Of a stretch of 64,000 nt of DNA, positions 8,253-16,724 are shown piece by piece. The translations under genes and the position numbers were made by a program. The first letter of the stretch is position 1. Each line of letters begins with the position of its first letter. The notes under the pieces were generated by a model. It was not told where the DNA came from and did not search any database. It saw nothing but the letters and a program-made list of their open reading frames with translations. The DNA lies in the NCBI GenBank assembly GCA_964429855.1, contig CAYSDM010000003.1:50836-114835 (forward strand). Direction: 5' to 3'. Source of the DNA: CALLMM01 sp964429855 (GTDB lineage Bacteria > Armatimonadota > Chthonomonadetes > Chthonomonadales > CAJBBX01).

Positions 8253-9554
8253 ATGAAATACGCCGCGCCCCCCTATATGAATGACCTGCTGCCGGTTCCC
8301 CCCGCGAATGAAGCGTGGAGACATACGGCGCGCTGGCGCGCGGTGGAGAGCATTTTTCGCAAAGTCTGCTTTCACTATGGCTATCGCGAGATACGCACAC
8401 CGGTCATGGAGAGTACGGAGCTATTTCAGCGGGCAGTCGGCGAGGGCACCGATATTGTCAGCAAGGAGATGTTTACCTTCACGGATCGCGGAGACCGCAG
8501 TATGACACTGCGCCCGGAGGGCACGGCTCCGGTCATTCGAGCCTATCTGGAAAACAAACTATATGCGGATAGCCCTCTGCAAAAACTGTACTATATCACC
8601 CATGTCTATCGCTATGAGCGAGGACAGAAGGGACGATACCGAGAACATCAACAGACCGGAGTGGAGGCAATCGGTTCACAGGATCCAGCGGTAGACGCTG
8701 AGGTGATAACGCTGGCAATGGAGTTCTATCGTCGTCTTGGGATCAATGAAACGGAACTGCTCCTCAACTCCGTGGGATGTCCTGTTTGTAGACCGCGCTA
8801 TCGCGATGCCCTGCGGGAGTATGCGCGTCCCCTGTTGCATGCGATGAGCAGGGATAACCAGAGACGCTTCGAGGTTAATCCGTTGAGAATGCTGGATAGT
8901 AAGGATAAAGCGGATATTACCGCGATGGAAGGAGCGCCAGAACTCACGGATTACCTCTGCGAAGAGTGCAAAAGCCATTTCTCCCTGCTTCAGAACTATC
9001 TCCGCGCGCTGGATGTTCGTTATACGCTGGATTCCCGTCTGGTGCGCGGATTTGACTACTACACCAAGACCGCCTTTGAGATCATCTGCCCCGCGCTGGG
9101 AGCGCAGAACGCTATCGGTGGAGGTGGGCGATATGATGGACTGGTAGAGGAGTGCGGAGGAGACCCAACTCCCGGCATCGGCTTTGGGATCGGAACGGAA
9201 CGCTGCCTGATTGCGCTGGAAGAACTCGATATTTCGCTTCCGATTGAGGATGAATCGCCGCTGGTCTTTATTGTCCCTTTAGGCGCGGAGGCGAAGATAT
9301 ATGCGGTTCGGCTTCTGCACGCGCTGCGTCGCGCCGAAATTACGTCAGAGATTGGTTACGATAATAAAAGCCTGAAAGCGCAGATGCGACAGGCGAATCG
9401 TCTGGGAGCGCGATATGTGATCATGATGGGAGACGATGAGCTGAAACAGGAGACCGCGCTCATCAAGGATTTTCAGAATGGCGGAGCGCAGGAAACCGTC
9501 AAACTATCCGAAGTAACAGGATGGCTTTCCGGAAAGGCAGATCATCGTGCGTAA
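8253..9554 (+). CDS. hisS: Histidyl-tRNA synthetase
   Basis: Charges tRNA-His with histidine in the cytoplasm. The 433-residue class II enzyme shows motif 1 (YREIRTPVMES), motif 2 (YRYERGQKGRYREHQQ), the histidine-binding signatures LVRGFDYYTKTAFE and AIGGGGRYDGL, and motif 3 (GIGFGIGTER). A C-terminal anticodon-binding domain spans about 335-430. A strong ribosome site (CAGGAGT) precedes ATG 8253. The next gene overlaps its 3' end by eight bases, and aspS follows, giving a hisS-X-aspS operon; hisS-aspS pairing is common in bacteria. Confidence 0.97.
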   Translation: MKYAAPPYMNDLLPVPPANEAWRHTARWRAVESIFRKVCFHYGYREIRTPVMESTELFQRAVGEGTDIVSKEMFTFTDRGDRSMTLRPEGTAPVIRAYLENKLYADSPLQKLYYITHVYRYERGQKGRYREHQQTGVEAIGSQDPAVDAEVITLAMEFYRRLGINETELLLNSVGCPVCRPRYRDALREYARPLLHAMSRDNQRRFEVNPLRMLDSKDKADITAMEGAPELTDYLCEECKSHFSLLQNYLRALDVRYTLDSRLVRGFDYYTKTAFEIICPALGAQNAIGGGGRYDGLVEECGGDPTPGIGFGIGTERCLIALEELDISLPIEDESPLVFIVPLGAEAKIYAVRLLHALRRAEITSEIGYDNKSLKAQMRQANRLGARYVIMMGDDELKQETALIKDFQNGGAQETVKLSEVTGWLSGKADHRA

Positions 9555-9993
9555 GCCTGACCGACGAATCTCGTTTCACAAAAAGACAGAAGAGACTCCC
9601 GCGAAGAAAGTAGAGGCATTTCGCGTTCTGGTGGTTGCGCATCGTCCTCGGTATCGCTCACGAATCGAGCGGGCCGTGGAACATCCCGGCTGGGAAACAC
9701 GCAGTCTGCTGAACCGAGAAGACCCTATCGGAATGATCCAGCAGAAGCCGCCGCATCTGCTCATCATCTCGGTTGACCCGGAGGAGAATAAGAATATCGG
9801 CTATCTTCGCGCATCCCAACCGTTTCGCGAAAAAGTGAAGATCATCACGGTTTTCGAGACAACGGAGCAGGCGGAAGAGATGGCGCGGATGTGCGACATC
9901 GGCTTTGCGCCTCCCTGGAGAACGGCTGATATCGCGCAGGCGGCAGAACAGATATATACACTGTATCAGGCGCAGCAAGCATCGGAAGAATGA
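9547..9993 (+). CDS. Degenerate receiver-like protein between hisS and aspS
   Basis: A 148-residue protein starting at GTG 9547 inside the hisS 3' end. Residues about 22-140 follow the alternating beta/alpha pattern of a response-regulator receiver domain (FRVLVVAHRP, LLIISVDPEEN, VKIITVFET, IGFAPPW). An Asp sits at the end of the third strand where a phospho-acceptor would lie. The acidic pair after strand 1 and the conserved Lys after strand 5 appear to be missing (FAPPW), so phosphorylation signalling is doubtful. No output domain is present. Its position suggests translational coupling with both synthetases. The family is not identified with certainty. Confidence 0.6.
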   Translation: MRKPDRRISFHKKTEETPAKKVEAFRVLVVAHRPRYRSRIERAVEHPGWETRSLLNREDPIGMIQQKPPHLLIISVDPEENKNIGYLRASQPFREKVKIITVFETTEQAEEMARMCDIGFAPPWRTADIAQAAEQIYTLYQAQQASEE

Positions 9994-10010
9994 TAAAGGA
10001 GCGGATAATA

Positions 10011-11819
10011 TTGGAACCCTGGCAGAGAACGAACGACTGCGGCTCGCTAAGAACGAAACACATTGGACAGACGATTACCCTGAACGGGTGGGCAAACAGC
10101 GTTCGCGATCATGGCGATCTGGTCTTTATTGATCTGCGCGACCGAACCGGACTGGTTCAGTTACGCGCCGACGCCGCGCGTTCAGGCGATCTGGTGCATG
10201 ATGCCGCCGCCGTTAAGCCGGAGTATGTACTGTCGGTAACGGGCATAGTACGGCATCGCGCGCCGGGTATGCAGAATCCAAAACTGGACACGGGCGAGAT
10301 CGAGGTAGACCTGTTGAGCCTGGAGGTTCTGAACACCTGCAAGCAGCCGTTACCCTTTCCGTTAAGCGATGAGACGCAAATGTCTCAGGTCAATGAGGAG
10401 CTTCGGATCAAATACAGGTATCTGGACCTTCGGCGCGCCCGTATGTACCAGATGTTAAAGCTGCGTCATGAAGCGGTGACAATGATTCGCGAATATCTGA
10501 ACCAGCGCGGTTTTCTGGAGATAGAGACTCCCATCTTCACCAAATCCACGCCGGAAGGCGCGCGCGACTATCTGGTTCCCTATCGTCTGGAGCCAGGGCT
10601 TTTCTACGCGCTGCCTCAATCTCCACAGCAGTACAAGCAGCTTCTGATGGTAGCCGGAGTGGAGCGATATTATCAGATTGCGCGTTGTTTTCGGGATGAG
10701 GCGCAGCGCGCCGACCGACAGCCGGAGTTCACACAGCTAGACCTGGAGATGTCCTTTGTAACGCAGGAAGAGATACTCCAGTTGATTGAGGGGATGACGA
10801 CGGAAATTGTGGAACGGCTTTCTGCGAAAACGCTTGGCAGCAAGCCCTTTACTCGACTTACCTACGATGAGGCGATGAGACGTTTCGGTTCCGATAAGCC
10901 AGACCTTCGCTACGGACTGGAACTGACGGATGTCGGAGAGGCGGTGCGTGATTCGGAATTCAGCGTCTTCCGTCATGCGCTGGAAACCGGCGGTCAGGTA
11001 AAGGCTGTCCGTTACCCAAACGGAACCGCTCTTTCCCGCCGCGAAATTGATGAACTGACGACTTTCGCGCGTGAATTCGGCGCGAAGGGACTGGCTTATC
11101 TGCAGGTGGATAGCGCAGAAAACGTCGAAGTCCGCGGCTCTATTGCAAAATACTTTACGCCGGAAACCCTGAAGCGGATCATTCAAACGACGCTAACGCA
11201 GAGCGGAGACCTGCTGCTCTTTGCTGCAGACCAACCGAAGATCGTCGCCAATGTTCTGGGACGCTTACGAGTGGAGATAGCGCGACGTCTGAATCTGGCA
11301 GACCCCGGAGTTCTTCACTTCTGCTGGATAACAGACTTTCCGCTCTTTCAGTGGGATGAGGAGAACGGAAGGTGGGATGCAGAACACCATCCCTTCACCA
11401 TGCCCCATCATGAGGATATCCCGCTGCTGGACACCGATCCGGGAGCGGTTCGCGCCCTCTGCTATGACCTGGTCTGTAACGGCATGGAGTGGGCTTCCGG
11501 CTCGATTCGAATTCATCGTCGGGACATTCAGGCGAAGGTCTTTGATCTGATGAATATCTCTGAGGAGAGGCAGCAGCAGCGTTTCGGACATATGCTCAAT
11601 GCTTTCGAATACGGCGCCCCGCCGCATGGCGGGATCGCTCCCGGCATTGACCGTCTCATCATGTTCATGACCGATAATGACAATATCCGCGAAGTGATGG
11701 CGTTCCCGAAACTCGGAGGAGGCAGCGACCCGATGATGGGCGCGCCATCTCCGGTAGATCAATCGCAGCTTGATGAGTTAAGCCTGAAGGTGATTTACCG
11801 GGAGAAACCTGAAAAATAG
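10011..11819 (+). CDS. aspS: Aspartyl-tRNA synthetase (probably non-discriminating)
   Basis: Charges tRNA-Asp. Bacterial-type layout: N-terminal OB anticodon domain (to about 110), class II catalytic core with FTKSTPEGARDYLVPYR, GAD insertion (about 290-410) and motif 3 HGGIAPGIDR near the end. I chose TTG 10011 because AAAGGAG lies nine bases upstream and conserved sequence starts a few residues later. ATG 9990, overlapping the previous stop, would add seven residues. The anticodon domain reads RDHG (His34). His at this site is known in enzymes that also charge tRNA-Asn (Pseudomonas type), whereas Leu marks strictly tRNA-Asp enzymes. That suggests Asn-tRNA is made through the GatCAB amidotransferase here. 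Confidence 0.95.
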   Translation: MEPWQRTNDCGSLRTKHIGQTITLNGWANSVRDHGDLVFIDLRDRTGLVQLRADAARSGDLVHDAAAVKPEYVLSVTGIVRHRAPGMQNPKLDTGEIEVDLLSLEVLNTCKQPLPFPLSDETQMSQVNEELRIKYRYLDLRRARMYQMLKLRHEAVTMIREYLNQRGFLEIETPIFTKSTPEGARDYLVPYRLEPGLFYALPQSPQQYKQLLMVAGVERYYQIARCFRDEAQRADRQPEFTQLDLEMSFVTQEEILQLIEGMTTEIVERLSAKTLGSKPFTRLTYDEAMRRFGSDKPDLRYGLELTDVGEAVRDSEFSVFRHALETGGQVKAVRYPNGTALSRREIDELTTFAREFGAKGLAYLQVDSAENVEVRGSIAKYFTPETLKRIIQTTLTQSGDLLLFAADQPKIVANVLGRLRVEIARRLNLADPGVLHFCWITDFPLFQWDEENGRWDAEHHPFTMPHHEDIPLLDTDPGAVRALCYDLVCNGMEWASGSIRIHRRDIQAKVFDLMNISEERQQQRFGHMLNAFEYGAPPHGGIAPGIDRLIMFMTDNDNIREVMAFPKLGGGSDPMMGAPSPVDQSQLDELSLKVIYREKPEK

Positions 11820-11825
11820 AAAAAT

Positions 11826-11859
11826 CGCCCTCACTTCCGTCAGAAGTGGGGGCGTACTT
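11826..11859. terminator. Bidirectional intrinsic terminator between aspS and pckG
   Basis: A 12-bp stem (11826-11837 with 11843-11854, one G-T wobble) closes a five-base loop. TACTTT follows on the plus strand, and the A-rich run 11816-11824 gives a T-run on the minus strand. It fits the short gap between the convergent genes aspS and pckG. Confidence 0.75.
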
Positions 11860-11863
11860 TCCG

Positions 11864-13624
11864 TCACGGATACATGGATCGAGAACCTTCCAGACGATCA
11901 TGAAGGTTTGACAGTTCGTTCCAGAGCGCAGACGGAACCCGGCTTCCGATCTTTTTGAAGAACTCCTCGATATCGGGAAGCTCCTCTTGCCACTCCTCCG
12001 GGTTGACATGCAGCAGGTAGTTCATCACCTCCGGGTTGATGTCCAGTCCCTCCAGATGCAGAGAGTGTACCGTCGGTACAAAGCCAATAGGAGTCTCTTT
12101 CGCCTCTGCCCGACGCTTGATTCGTCCAAGCATCCAGATCAGGGCGCGTACATTTTCTCCGAATCCGGGCCACAGGAAATTGCCATCCGCATCTTGCCGG
12201 AACCAGTTCACATGAAAAATCTGGGGAGGATGAGGTATGCGTCGCCCCATCTCCAGCCAGTGCTCCCAGTAGTCCGCCATGTGGTAACCGCAGAACGGCA
12301 GCATCGCCATCGGATCATGCCGAAGAACGCCCGCCTTCCCCATAGCCGCATTGGTGGTTCTTGACGCCATCGCAGCCCCCAGAAATGTCCCATGCTGCCA
12401 GTTGAACGCCTCGAAGAGAAGCGGAACCGTCCGAATGCGTCGTCCGCCGAAGATAATGCCGGAGATGGGAACACCTTTTGCATCCTGCCAGTGTGGAGAC
12501 ATGGAGGGGCAGTTCGTCGCCGGGGCAGTGAAACGGGAATTAGGATGCGCCGCCGTCTCCTCTCCGCTCCAGGGACGCCGTCCCTTCCAGTCAGTCAGCG
12601 ATGGATAGGGGGGATCATCATGCCCTTCCCACCAGGGCAGACCATCGTCTGATACAGCGACATTGGTATAGAGCGAGTTGGATTTTGCCGACAGGAGCGC
12701 ATTCGGGTTCGTCTTCATGCTGGTTCCGGGAACTACGCCGAAGAATCCGGCTTCCGGGTTGATCGCCCAGAGCCTTCCATCCTCCCCGACATACATCCAG
12801 GCAATGTCATCTCCGATGGTGCGGACGCGATATCCCTCATGCTCCAGCGGACTGACGAGCATAGCCAGATTGGTCTTCCCGCATGCGCTGGGGAAGGCGG
12901 CGGCAAAATAGACCTTCTCCCCATAGGGGTCTTCCAGTTCCAGAATGAGCATATGTTCCGCCATCCAGCCCTCATCCCGCGCCATCACGCTTGCGATCCG
13001 CAACGCAAAACACTTCTTACCAAGCAGCGCATTTCCGCCATAACCGGAACCAAAGCTCCAGATGAGGCGCTCTTCCGGAAAGTGAAGGATGTATCGCCGA
13101 TTCGGGTCAAGCTGCCCGACCGAATGCAGTCCGGGAATGAAGGAGCCATCGCTACCCATCTGCTCCAGCGCGACCTTTCCCATGCGAGTCATTATGCGCA
13201 TATTCGCGACCACGTAGGGGCTGTCCGTGATCTGTACGCCGACCTTACTGAGCGGTGAACCGGGAGGTCCCATGATATATGGCAGGACATACATTGTTCT
13301 GCCCTTCATGGATCCCCGAAAAAGCTCGCCAGCGCGCATTTTCGCTTCATGCGGTTCCATCCAGTTATTGGTGGGACCGGCGTCATCTCGTTTTTCGGAG
13401 CAGATAAAGGTCAGGTGCTCTACACGCGCCACATCGTTGGGATTGCTGCGATGCAGATAACAGCCAGGGTAGCTCTTCTGATTCAGGGCGAACAGGGTTT
13501 TATCATCAAGCATCTGTTCTATCAGATGCTGGTTCTCTTCTTCTGAACCGTCACACAGGTGGATACTGTCAGGATGAGTGATCGCCGCGCACTCCTCTAC
13601 CCAATGATTTAGTTGTGCATTCAT
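11864..13624 (-). CDS. pckG: Phosphoenolpyruvate carboxykinase (GTP)
   Basis: Converts oxaloacetate plus GTP to phosphoenolpyruvate, the entry step of gluconeogenesis. The 586-residue protein is GTP-type, with the P-loop FPSACGKTN (244-252) holding the characteristic reactive Cys248. Other signatures are the substrate loop RGSMKGRTMYV (103-113), the metal/GTP region around DDIAWM and the C-terminal nucleotide-binding part. ATP-type PCK is excluded by length and motifs. AAGGAG lies eight bases before ATG 13624. It is monocistronic, between its own promoter and a shared terminator. Confidence 0.96.
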   Translation of the reverse strand: MNAQLNHWVEECAAITHPDSIHLCDGSEEENQHLIEQMLDDKTLFALNQKSYPGCYLHRSNPNDVARVEHLTFICSEKRDDAGPTNNWMEPHEAKMRAGELFRGSMKGRTMYVLPYIMGPPGSPLSKVGVQITDSPYVVANMRIMTRMGKVALEQMGSDGSFIPGLHSVGQLDPNRRYILHFPEERLIWSFGSGYGGNALLGKKCFALRIASVMARDEGWMAEHMLILELEDPYGEKVYFAAAFPSACGKTNLAMLVSPLEHEGYRVRTIGDDIAWMYVGEDGRLWAINPEAGFFGVVPGTSMKTNPNALLSAKSNSLYTNVAVSDDGLPWWEGHDDPPYPSLTDWKGRRPWSGEETAAHPNSRFTAPATNCPSMSPHWQDAKGVPISGIIFGGRRIRTVPLLFEAFNWQHGTFLGAAMASRTTNAAMGKAGVLRHDPMAMLPFCGYHMADYWEHWLEMGRRIPHPPQIFHVNWFRQDADGNFLWPGFGENVRALIWMLGRIKRRAEAKETPIGFVPTVHSLHLEGLDINPEVMNYLLHVNPEEWQEELPDIEEFFKKIGSRVPSALWNELSNLHDRLEGSRSMYP

Positions 13625-13692
13625 GAAGTCCGCTCCTTATCCCCATCAAAACCAGACCTATCGCCTGAAACCATCCAAGATTATCGGCATTC

Positions 13693-13698
13693 ATTGTA
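13693..13698 (-). promoter_or_regulatory. Extended -10 element for pckG
   Basis: On the minus strand TGC directly precedes TACAAT, forming an extended -10 about 70 bases before the pckG start. The -35 region is poor (around TAGTAT), so the promoter may depend on an activator, which would suit a gluconeogenic gene. Weak prediction. Confidence 0.4.
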
Positions 13699-13751
13699 GC
13701 ACTTCTCTGACCTGCATACTACACGCCTCAGTCTCTTGGCTGGTACGAACG

Positions 13752-13781
13752 TTGCGGGAGGTGTCCGCATAAGGCTATAAT
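13752..13781 (+). promoter_or_regulatory. Promoter for the threonine-degradation operon
   Basis: TTGCGG (13752-13757), 18 bases, then TATAAT (13776-13781). It lies about 45 bases before the ATG at 13832 and is divergent from the pckG promoter. Confidence 0.55.
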
Positions 13782-13831
13782 GATTCATACCAATGGGATA
13801 CTGATCGCCGCAGGAATGCGCCAGGATCAAC

Positions 13832-14113
13832 ATGCAGAAGACACTCTCCGAGAGAATAGAGCAGGCAATACGGGAGTCATGGTCACCGCATGACCCGGAC
13901 ATCCAGATAATCATCGCTGCCCGTGAGGATGGCAAACTGGATATTACGGTGATCTCGTCGCTTTTTGAAGGAAGAGATAGTTTTGAGCGAGAGTCCGATT
14001 TCTGGCCCGTCCTTCGATCCTTCTCCCCTTCCGATCTGGTTCATCTCACCTACTGCCTGCTGTTGACGCCTGCGGAAGCAAATGCGTTCTATCCCGGAAG
14101 AGGACATGATTGA
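13832..14113 (+). CDS. Small protein, possibly divergent BolA-like
   Basis: A 93-residue protein that I do not firmly recognise. Its second half (VISSLFEGRDSFERE ... VHLTYCLLLTPAEA) follows the order of conserved points of BolA/IbaG proteins: an xFEGx4-6(E/Q)R segment, a late VH/IH pair where BolA has its invariant His, and a final LTPAE. If right, it would be a class II KH-fold protein that may bind Fe-S glutaredoxin or nucleic acid, but the similarity is too weak to name it. ATG 13832 follows a clear promoter. Its stop overlaps the TTG start of tdh (TTGA), so the two are translationally coupled. Confidence 0.6.
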   Translation: MQKTLSERIEQAIRESWSPHDPDIQIIIAAREDGKLDITVISSLFEGRDSFERESDFWPVLRSFSPSDLVHLTYCLLLTPAEANAFYPGRGHD

Positions 14114-15138
14114 AAGCGATTGTTAAAACGGAAGCTGGACCGGGGGCAGCCATTCAAAACGTTCCCGAGCCTCAGATACAGAAGCCCGATCAGATAAAAG
14201 TCAAGGTACAGACCACCTCCATCTGCGGGACGGACTATCATATCTACTCCTGGGATGCCTGGTCGGAAGGCAGAGTGAAACCGCCGCGCATCATGGGACA
14301 CGAGTTTGCGGGTATCGTCACGGAAGTCGGGGAGGAGGTAACTCAGTTCAAACCCGGCGACTATGTCTCCGGCGAATCGCACTGGGTCTGCGGTCACTGT
14401 CTCCAGTGCCGTAACGGTCAGAAACATGTCTGCGAAAATACGCGAATCCTGGGGGTTGATGTAGATGGCTGCTTCGCGGAATATGTGGTGGTTCCCGATG
14501 CCAGCGCCTGGAAAAATGAACCGGGACTTCCGCCAGAGATCGCCTGTATCCAGGACCCGCTGGGAAACGCGGTTCATGCCACTCTCTCCGGAGAGATCAT
14601 CGGCAGATCGGTCGCCGTGCTGGGGTGCGGACCGATCGGGATTTTCGCGGTTGCCGTCGCGAAAGCCTGCGGCGCCTCTTATGTGCTTGCGACAGACACC
14701 CGTCCCTATCGGCTTGAGTTAGCCCGCACGCTGGGCGCAGACGAAGTCTTTAATGTGATGACCGGAGATACCGAGGCGTTTTTCCAACATAAGACCGATG
14801 GCAGCGGAGTGGATGTGGTGCTGGAGATGTCCGGCGCGCCTATCGCCATCACGCAGGCAATGCGTATTGCCAGACCGGGCGGCAGGATCTCGTTGATGGG
14901 AATCCCTATCCGAAAAATAGAACTGGACATCGCCGAAATGATCTTCAAGGGGCTGGAGATACGGTGCGTTGTGGGAAGAAAGCTCTATGAGACCTGGGAC
15001 ACCATGAGCGGCCTGCTCCATTCCGGGAAACTGAACGTAGCCCCCGCGATCACGCATCAACTATCGTTTGATGATTACGATCATGGCATGTCGCTTATGC
15101 GCGACGGAACCTGCGGGAAAGTGGTTTTTCACCTGTAA
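14110..15138 (+). CDS. tdh: L-threonine 3-dehydrogenase
   Basis: Zinc alcohol-dehydrogenase-family enzyme that oxidises L-threonine to 2-amino-3-oxobutyrate with NAD+. At 342 residues it matches the family. Catalytic zinc ligands are Cys39, His64 and Glu65 (CGTDYH; GHEFAG). Structural zinc cysteines are 94, 97, 100 and 108. A Rossmann GCGPIG motif lies in the second half. TTG 14110 is the start, with GAGGA just upstream and a four-base overlap with the previous gene. kbl follows within 40 bases, completing the two-step conversion of threonine to glycine plus acetyl-CoA, which distinguishes it from a general sorbitol or alcohol dehydrogenase. Confidence 0.94.
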   Translation: MKAIVKTEAGPGAAIQNVPEPQIQKPDQIKVKVQTTSICGTDYHIYSWDAWSEGRVKPPRIMGHEFAGIVTEVGEEVTQFKPGDYVSGESHWVCGHCLQCRNGQKHVCENTRILGVDVDGCFAEYVVVPDASAWKNEPGLPPEIACIQDPLGNAVHATLSGEIIGRSVAVLGCGPIGIFAVAVAKACGASYVLATDTRPYRLELARTLGADEVFNVMTGDTEAFFQHKTDGSGVDVVLEMSGAPIAITQAMRIARPGGRISLMGIPIRKIELDIAEMIFKGLEIRCVVGRKLYETWDTMSGLLHSGKLNVAPAITHQLSFDDYDHGMSLMRDGTCGKVVFHL

Positions 15139-15176
15139 GGGCAGAGGAATCCAATCCTGCCTCAGGAGACAACATC

Positions 15177-16367
15177 GTGAACAGCACACTGCAAAACTGG
15201 CTGCAAGAACAGATCGCTGCGCTTCAAGAGCAGAACCTCTACCGACCTCTTGTTGAGCTTCAGACCGCGCAGGGAGGACGGATCACGGTCAACGGCAGAC
15301 AGGTTATCAATCTCTCTTCCAACAACTATCTTGGACTTGCCAATCACCCGATTCTCAAAGAGGCGGCATCCCGGGCGGTGGAACAGTGGGGAGCGGGAGC
15401 GGGAGCCGTTCGCACCATCATCGGAACCATGAGCCTGCATGAGCAGCTAGAGCGCAGATTGGCGGAGTTCAAGCACGTAGAAGCCTCCATCGTGTTTCAG
15501 TCTGGATTCACGGCGAACGCCGGCACGATCCCCACCATCACGACAAAAGAGGATGTTATCATCTCCGATGAGTTGAATCACGCCAGCATCATTGACGGCT
15601 GCCGGTTAACGGGTCTGCCCTCTGAACAACGACCGGTCTATCGTCATAAGGATATGAATTCCCTGGAAGAGGTGCTGCAAAAAAGCCAGAACTATCGTAA
15701 ACGGTTGATAATCACTGATGGCGTATTCAGCATGGATGGCGACATTGCGCCTTTGCCGGAGATCATTGCGCTTGCGGAGCGGTACGATGCCGCCGTCATG
15801 GTGGATGACGCGCACGGTTCCGGCGTACTCGGCGGTGGGCGTGGAACCGCGTTTCATTTCAACGTGCATCAGAGGATAGACATTCAGCTTGGCACTCTGT
15901 CAAAAGCGGTGGGGGTCATGGGGGGATATATCGCCGGAAGCATGGCATTGAGAGACTGGCTGACTCAGAGGGCACGCCCGTTCCTCTTCAGTACGGCTCA
16001 TCCCCCGGCAGTCGTCGCCGCCTGTATCGCCGCGCTGGATCTGATGGAGAGCGATCCCTCTTTGACGCAACGCCTCTGGGAGAACACCTGGTTCTGGCAG
16101 GAGGGCTTGCGCAATCTGGGATTTAATCTCGGACCGACGGAGACCCCCATCACCCCGATCATGGTCGGCGATGAGAAAAAGACACAGGAATTGCAGCGTG
16201 GTCTATTTGATGAAGGGGTGCTTGCGCTGGCGGTCGTTTTCCCCACCGTGGCACGGGGAAAAGCGCGTGTTCGCACCATGCCAAACGCCTCTCATGAGAA
16301 GTCTGATCTGGAGGAGGCATTGTCTGCGGTCGAGAAGGTAGGAAAGCGTCTGAGGTTGATCGGATAA
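15177..16367 (+). CDS. kbl: 2-amino-3-ketobutyrate CoA ligase (glycine C-acetyltransferase)
   Basis: PLP enzyme of the alpha-oxoamine synthase family that cleaves 2-amino-3-oxobutyrate with CoA to glycine and acetyl-CoA. The 396-residue sequence has the family start NLSSNNYLGL, the cofactor region VDDAHGSG and the PLP Lys243 in GTLSKAVG. Start GTG 15177 has AGGAG eight bases upstream. Related 8-amino-7-oxononanoate synthases (BioF) look alike, but pairing with tdh settles the role. Confidence 0.94.
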   Translation: MNSTLQNWLQEQIAALQEQNLYRPLVELQTAQGGRITVNGRQVINLSSNNYLGLANHPILKEAASRAVEQWGAGAGAVRTIIGTMSLHEQLERRLAEFKHVEASIVFQSGFTANAGTIPTITTKEDVIISDELNHASIIDGCRLTGLPSEQRPVYRHKDMNSLEEVLQKSQNYRKRLIITDGVFSMDGDIAPLPEIIALAERYDAAVMVDDAHGSGVLGGGRGTAFHFNVHQRIDIQLGTLSKAVGVMGGYIAGSMALRDWLTQRARPFLFSTAHPPAVVAACIAALDLMESDPSLTQRLWENTWFWQEGLRNLGFNLGPTETPITPIMVGDEKKTQELQRGLFDEGVLALAVVFPTVARGKARVRTMPNASHEKSDLEEALSAVEKVGKRLRLIG

Positions 16368-16386
16368 GAAACCGATATCTCTCTTC

Positions 16387-16424
16387 TTCGTAGTGTGTGA
16401 TGATACACCTCATCTCTCTACGAA
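16387..16424 (+). other. Inverted repeat before the LSm-like pair
   Basis: TTCGTAG (16387-16393) pairs with CTACGAA (16418-16424). An inner GTGT/ACAC (16395-16398 with 16405-16408) could extend the fold. There is no T-run, so it is not an obvious terminator for kbl. It ends 12 bases before the first small gene and could influence its translation. Confidence 0.35.
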
Positions 16425-16436
16425 CAGGCAAAAAAG

Positions 16437-16724
16437 ATGACCGACTGGCTTGAAAAATACCGCGAGTATGAGATAGAGATACAATACCTGACCGATAACG
16501 CTATGTACTCCGACAGGGGTTTCCTTACCGACTTCAGCAGTCAGTGGGTAGAGATCACCAAAAATCGCTCGAAGCGAAATCAGGAGATACTGGTCGTTCC
16601 TGTCTACGCCATTCGAATCATTAAGATACTGTCTCCCCCGGAGAATCAGGCAAATCACCTGCTGCGCCCCGCCACTCCGCCGACGAATCAGGGACAAGGT
16701 TTCAGGAGATCCGATCATGTCTAA
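16437..16724 (+). CDS. Small LSm/Hfq-like protein, copy 1 of a tandem pair
   Basis: A 95-residue protein about half identical to its downstream neighbour. No family is recognised by name. A short N-terminal amphipathic segment (WLEKYREYEIEI) precedes a strand-rich core. There RG-L-x-DF-x-x-x-W-V-E and VVPVYAIRIIKIL resemble the Sm1 and Sm2 motifs of the LSm/Hfq fold, a small five-strand barrel that forms RNA-binding rings. The Pro-rich tail (LSPPENQANHLLRP) is shared with the partner. The ribosome site is weak (AGG eight bases upstream). The stop lies inside the next gene, an eight-base overlap implying coupled translation. Confidence 0.6.
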   Translation: MTDWLEKYREYEIEIQYLTDNAMYSDRGFLTDFSSQWVEITKNRSKRNQEILVVPVYAIRIIKILSPPENQANHLLRPATPPTNQGQGFRRSDHV

